Of a stretch of DNA of 64,000 nucleotides, positions 59,701 to 64,000 are shown in pieces (the stretch's first letter is position 1; the number at the start of each line of letters is the position of its first letter). The notes under the pieces are model-generated. The model saw only the letters and a list, made by a program, of their open reading frames with translations, made no database searches and had not been told where the DNA came from. The translations under genes were made by a program, and so were the position numbers. This DNA comes from Calendula officinalis. Taxonomy: Eukaryota; Streptophyta; Magnoliopsida; Asterales; Asteraceae. The stretch covers positions 17,919,501 through 17,983,500 of the forward strand of contig OY970822.1 of assembly GCA_963853835.1 (NCBI GenBank). The letters run 5' to 3'.

Positions 59701-62700
59701 TTACTCTTGGGCAAAATGCTCGAATCAAAAGATGTTTATGTTTAAAGTCGATTTTGAAAAAGCATTTGATACTATAAACTGGGGGTATCTTGATTCCGTT
59801 ATGGATCAAATGAATTTTGGTGGTAAATGGCGTAGTTGGATTCGTGGTTGTTTGTCATCATCCTTTGCTTCGGTTCTCATAAACGGGTCCCCGACAAAGG
59901 AATTTCATGTTTCAAGGGGGGTTCGACAAGGAGACCCATTATCACCGTTTTTGTTTATACTAGCCATGGAGGGCCTAAACTTCAGAGTGGACTTTGGGCC
60001 ACGCCCGTTCAGGTTTTACAATTCGTGGCTTCTTAGAGACGGTTTCAGTGATCTGATTAAACAGGCGTGTAACACTTTTTGTGGATTTGGCCTTCCGGAC
60101 GCTTTCTTTCTTGCAAAACTAAAACACATTAAAATTGTGGTGAAAAATTGGAGATGTGTCGAAACCGCAAAAGAAAATAAAGAATTGAAAGACCTCAAAA
60201 AACGGCTGTCAGATCTTGATCTTGCGGTCGAATCGAGACGGTTAACTGATATTGAGGTACAGGAGGTTAAAGACGGAAAATTAAGAGTGGCGGATCTTGA
60301 TCGATTTAATAAACTCGATCTAAAACAACGAGCACACATAAAATGGGCAATTATTGGAGATGAAAATTCCGCATTTTTTCATGGCACATTAAAAAATAAA
60401 AATAGGAACAATCGCATCCACGGGCTATCTATTGATGGTGTATGGACTACCGATCCAATCGCAATCAAATCGGAGGCATTACGTTTCTTCTCGTCCAAAT
60501 TCACGGACCCATGGCTGGTTAGACCTTAATTTTCTAATCTTCTATTTAATAAATTGTCTAATGAACAGAGTGCTCTAATGGAACAACCATTTTCGGTGGA
60601 TGAAATAAAGAAAGCAATTTGGGCTTGTGGCGGCGAAAAAGCACCGGGACCCGACGGTTTCACGTTAAAATTCATTAAGTCCAATTATGATCTTCTTATT
60701 GAAGATATATTGAATTTCGTTAAACATTTTGAGCAAACCCGGGTCATAGCTAGAGGCTGTAACTCTTCTTTTATTACATTGATCCCGAAAATAAAAGACC
60801 CGGTAAATCTTTGCGATTATTGTCCAATTTCATTAATCGGTTGCTTGTATAAGATCTTAGCCAAAGCATTATCTTCACGATTAAAAGCGGTAATTGATGA
60901 CATTATTGATAAACCACAATCGGCCTACATTAATGGTAGGAATATTTTGGAAGGTCCACTTGTAATCAACGAGATTTACTCTTGGGCAAAATGCTCGAAT
61001 CAAAAGATGTTTATGTTTAAAGTCGATTTTGAAAAAGCATTTGATACTATAAACTGGGGGTATCTTGATTCCGTTATGGATCAAATGAATTTTGGTGGTA
61101 AATGGCGTAGTTGGATTCGTGGTTGTTTGTCATCATCCTTTGCTTCGGTTCTCATAAACGGGTCCCCGACAAAGGAATTTCATGTTTCAAGGGGGGTTCG
61201 ACAAGGAGACCCATTATCACCGTTTTTGTTTATACTAGCCATGGAGGGCCTAAACGTAGCCATGAAATCGGCTTGTGATAAAAACATATTTCGGGCTCAA
61301 TCAATTGGGTCTTGTGGCCCAAAAGTCTCACACTTATTCTATGCGGATGACGCTATTTTTGTCGGGCAAGGCTCTAGTTATAATCTTGCAAATCTCGCGA
61401 GAATTCTAAAATGTTTTCACGTTTCTTCCGGTTTACAAGTGAATTTTCACAAATCCAAATTGTTTGGTGTCGGTGTTTCCTCTTCACAATTAAACAATTG
61501 GGCAAATATACTACATTGTGTTCCCGGTAATTTCCCATTTGATTACCTTGGTGTACCGGTTGGTGTTAATATGAATTTAAAAAAGAATTGGATTCCGATT
61601 ATTAATCGGCTCAACACCAAATTATCCATGTGGAGAGCAACGAACTTATCTTTCGGTGGTCGTCTAACACTTGTGAAATCGGTATTAAGTAGCTTACCAT
61701 TATATTATTTCTCATTGTTTAAAGCTCCCGGATGTGTCATTGATAAGCTTGAACAAATCCGTAGACGGTTTCTATGGGGTGAGAAAAAAATTAATTGGGT
61801 CGCTTGGACCACCGCATTGTCACCAAAATTTGATGGCGGTCTCGGTATTGGCTCTTTAAAAGCCCAAAATATCACTTTATTAACAAAGTGGATGTGGAAA
61901 CTCAGAGATGGTAAGCCTTGCATTTGGAAGGATGTCATTATGGCAATTCATAATCTTAGAAAAAAACCGATCCATACAATGGCATTGAGCAAATCAGTGG
62001 GAGTTTGGAGGAATATCACTCGTGTTATTCCGGACCTTAGCAAATTAAATCATGAATTTCATGACATCTTTTCCTTACGAGTGGGGTCTGGTGAATCTTT
62101 CATGTTTTGGAAAGATCTTTGGCTTGGCGTTTGCACGTTTCAATCACGGTTTCCGCACCTATATAGCATCGAAAATAACAAATGTTGCTCCGTTTCGAAT
62201 CGCATTTCTGAGACGGGTTATACTTGGGATTGGAAACATACGTTTAATTCTCAAATCATAGTGGACGAATTCACTGAGTTATTACACTCAATTAATTCGG
62301 TTCGGTTATCTTACTCGCCGGATAGATTGTTTTGCAATGTATCGGTCGATGGCACTTTTGCCGTGCATCACGTACGTCAATGGATCGATGTGAAAACAAC
62401 CGGATATGTCAACATGCCTTGGTCCAAAATTGTCCCACTAAAAGTTAACTGTTTTGTTTGGAGAGTCGGTTTGGGTCGTATTCCGGTCGCCCAAAGCTTG
62501 GCTAGAAGAGGTGTCACCATTGACTCTACTATTTGCAAAACTTGCAAAATCAGTGAGGAGGACATAGAACATGTTTTTCTCCGGTGTCCCACAGCGGTGG
62601 AGGTTTTATTATGGCTATTCAAATGGTGCGAAATTCAGATACCCACACTTAACTTGGTGACGGACCTCATAGAATTTGATGAAAATTGGAGAAATTGCCA

Positions 62701-62914
62701 TAAGAAAAAGAAAATACTAACAACGATAATACAAAGCTACTTTTGGTGCTCATGGAAGGCAAGAAACGAGATGGTCTTCAATAATGTTCATAAAACTTAT
62801 TCGGCTATCGCAAACGACATCATTGAAACATCATTTTTGTGGGTGAAACATAGGAGTAAATTATGTTGTAATTCGGTGGATTGGGGAATTTTCCCTTTTC
62901 TTGCATGCTTGTAA
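56737..62914 (+). pseudogene. LINE ORF2 (endonuclease-reverse transcriptase), triplicated and broken
   Basis: The AP-type endonuclease comes first: LNIRG, GLQETH, GDFNAV and SDHSPVIL. A run of seven T near 57150 shifts the frame by one within it. Then comes a linker with an in-frame TAA (57977-57979), followed by RT: EKAPGPDGF, FKVDFEKAFDTINW (motif A), VRQGDPLSPFLF (motif B). The segment from the end of the endonuclease through motif B is repeated three times. Only after the third copy do FYADDAIF (motif C), the thumb and the zf-RVT-like C-terminus (VNCFVWRVGLGRIP ... CKTCKISEEDIEHVFLRC) follow, ending at 62914. The TAA is present in all three copies. The protein cannot be made intact. Confidence 0.9.
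57430..61254 (+). repeat. Three tandem copies of a 1,275-bp LINE segment
   Basis: Copies are 57430-58704, 58705-59979 and 59980-61254. Each runs from the end of the endonuclease domain (CTTCAGAGTGGAC...) to just after RT motif B (...GGAGGGCCTAAA). Junctions share AAC microhomology. The only difference I find is C at 57585 versus T at 58860 and 60135. The unit is 425 codons, so the frame is preserved across junctions. Confidence 0.95.
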
Positions 62915-63010
62915 TTGTCTCTTGTACTCTTTGTTTTTCACGTTTTTTAGCTCCTTGCTAAGCGTGGTCTTAATATATTTGCCGTTTCAAAAAAAGAAGG
63001 AACGTGTGAA

Positions 63011-64000
63011 CATAATAACTCTGGTAACTAATACAACCATCATGATATGATGCATATATATCATCATATTTTAATGATTAATTATAATCATTTATGGATA
63101 TCATGATCACCATCTTATGTGCCGTCTCATGATTTTCAATCGCTATCCAGTCTACTACTTTAATGGTAAGAAAAGTTGGCACAGAGAGTCGCTTTTTCCC
63201 CCTAGTGTTGATAACTTCAATATGTATAATACTCCGTATAAGTTACTGATCGGGTGAAATATAAGAATATGACTAGCTAACTACCAAACGAATTGAAGTG
63301 TCGACGTTGAAATGTTGGCCACTAAAACAGTCGTATAGATTCCAATAACTCATGTTTCCGTGTGTGGGAATAAAACTATCCAACAGTGGCCGACATCGGG
63401 TATCAAGGGACACTTGTGATGTATCAACATCTTAAGGAAGAAGAAGATACCAAAAGCTAGTGGGGAAAATCATCATGAATCTTGCATATAATAAAAAGAA
63501 ATAATATATATTGTTTCCTGCTAAATATTTTTACTGTTTATTTTCTTAGTCATTTGATCAATTTAAATGTCCAAATCATATGATGATGAGATTATGAAAG
63601 TAAATTAGTAAATTTCACATGTCAATTATTTATAAATAATAAAATGAAATAGGGAATGATGTTCATACCACATCTTTTAAGCATTATACCACAATATGTG
63701 CATTATACGCTTGTACAGTTTGCAGGATTAGTTGTACACTGTGGTAGGGGTATCAAAAATTGTGGTAGAAAAACTAGTTCCCAAATGAAATAGAAAGATT
63801 TAGTAAGAAGTATACAATTCTTTTTATCCTAATCTTTTAGTGTGTGCTTGATGGTCCCAACCTACCTCTATTCAACCTTTTAATTTCTTGAAAATAGTAC
63901 AACCCTACCTTCCTCTTGCTACTTTCATGCTTATGCTATATTACTCTTTTGACTAAACCCATATATCTCTATTAGTCATCTTCAGATTCTGATTCCATGT
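63011..64000. other. Intergenic DNA right of the LINE
   Basis: No gene is recognised. Apart from the MITE at 63653-63782, it is AT-rich DNA with an ATCATGATAT-rich stretch near 63040-63110. Confidence 0.5.
63653..63782. mobile_element. Short MITE, possibly Mutator-type
   Basis: A 130-bp element with imperfect inverted ends: GGAATGATGTTCATACCACA and, from the other end, GGAACTAGTTTTTCTACCAC. It is flanked by the perfect 11-bp direct repeat AAATGAAATAG (63642-63652 and 63783-63793). A TSD of 9-11 bp points to the Mutator superfamily. Confidence 0.7.

Larger units (their letters stand above)
54812..62995 (+). mobile_element. Full-length L1-type LINE with internal triplication
   Basis: The element runs from a CT-rich 5' UTR (54812-54985) through ORF1 and ORF2 to a short 3' UTR ending in A7 at 62995. 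Direct repeats GAAGGAACG(C/T)GTGAA flank it (54797-54811 and 62996-63010; 15 bp, one mismatch), the TSD expected of target-primed reverse transcription. ORF1 has an RRM and ORF2 has endonuclease, RT and a zf-RVT-like C-terminus, the plant L1 layout. It is 8,184 bp because 1,275 bp is present three times; one copy would give about 5.6 kb. ORF1 and ORF2 carry frameshifts and stops, so it is not active now. Confidence 0.92.

Noticed and set aside
58331..61084. Repeated minus-strand open frames within the LINE
   Set aside because: Shadows of the triplicated ORF2 segment; identical because the DNA is repeated.
57430..61254. Three separate RT genes
   Set aside because: They are tandem copies of one internal segment lacking RT motif C in the first two; not independent genes.

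Overview
The window is nuclear DNA of a flowering plant. It has spliced genes with GT/AG introns, plant-specific families (a D6PK-type AGC kinase, a plant USP-like protein, peptide-type OPT transporters) and many plant transposons in AT-rich intergenic DNA. The Copia element carries an extra 3' ORF of a type I associate with the daisy family (Asteraceae), so an Asteraceae species is my best guess. That guess rests on remembered resemblance, not on a search.

Layout. 1-1257: 3' exons of a USP-like gene (+). 1555-3232: two-exon D6PK-type kinase (-), convergent with it. 3233-8579: intergenic DNA with a Stowaway-like MITE, a tRNA-derived SINE with a 10-bp target-site duplication (TSD) and old SINE-like tails. 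8585-38298: one SIRE-like Copia retrotransposon on the minus strand, with about 97% identical LTRs and a matching ATATA TSD. It has swollen to 29.7 kb through nested insertions: a 3.7-kb LTR-like element (14984-18682), an autonomous-type Helitron (about 18931-28551) and a hAT-like MITE (29173-29565). 38304-42359: gene-poor DNA. 42360-46033 and 48916-52772: tandem pair of seven-exon OPT genes (+), with a SINE that holds a hAT-like MITE between them and another SINE inside an intron of the second. 53366-53596: possible small secreted peptide (-). 54097-54434: Copia RNase H scrap (-). 54812-62995: L1-type LINE (+) with a 15-bp TSD and a 1,275-bp segment present three times in tandem. 63653-63782: small MITE with an 11-bp TSD.

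Genes that look functional are the kinase, the two OPT transporters and probably the USP-like gene, whose first exon is outside the window. The two OPT genes share exon-by-exon architecture and clearly arose by tandem duplication. All large transposon ORFs carry stops or frameshifts.

Most unusual features: (1) the Copia element has a promoter-like and leader-like spacer between pol and its extra ORF. The spacer has its own TATA box, an array of near-palindromic TTCGGGCCGAA units that also occurs in the gag leader, and a candidate leader intron ending at the extra ORF's ATG, which suggests a separately expressed third ORF. (2) The extra ORF encodes a Thr/Pro 14-residue repeat and is split by an LTR-like insertion whose removal on paper restores the frame exactly. 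(3) The LINE triplication is almost free of divergence, so it is either very recent or an assembly artefact.
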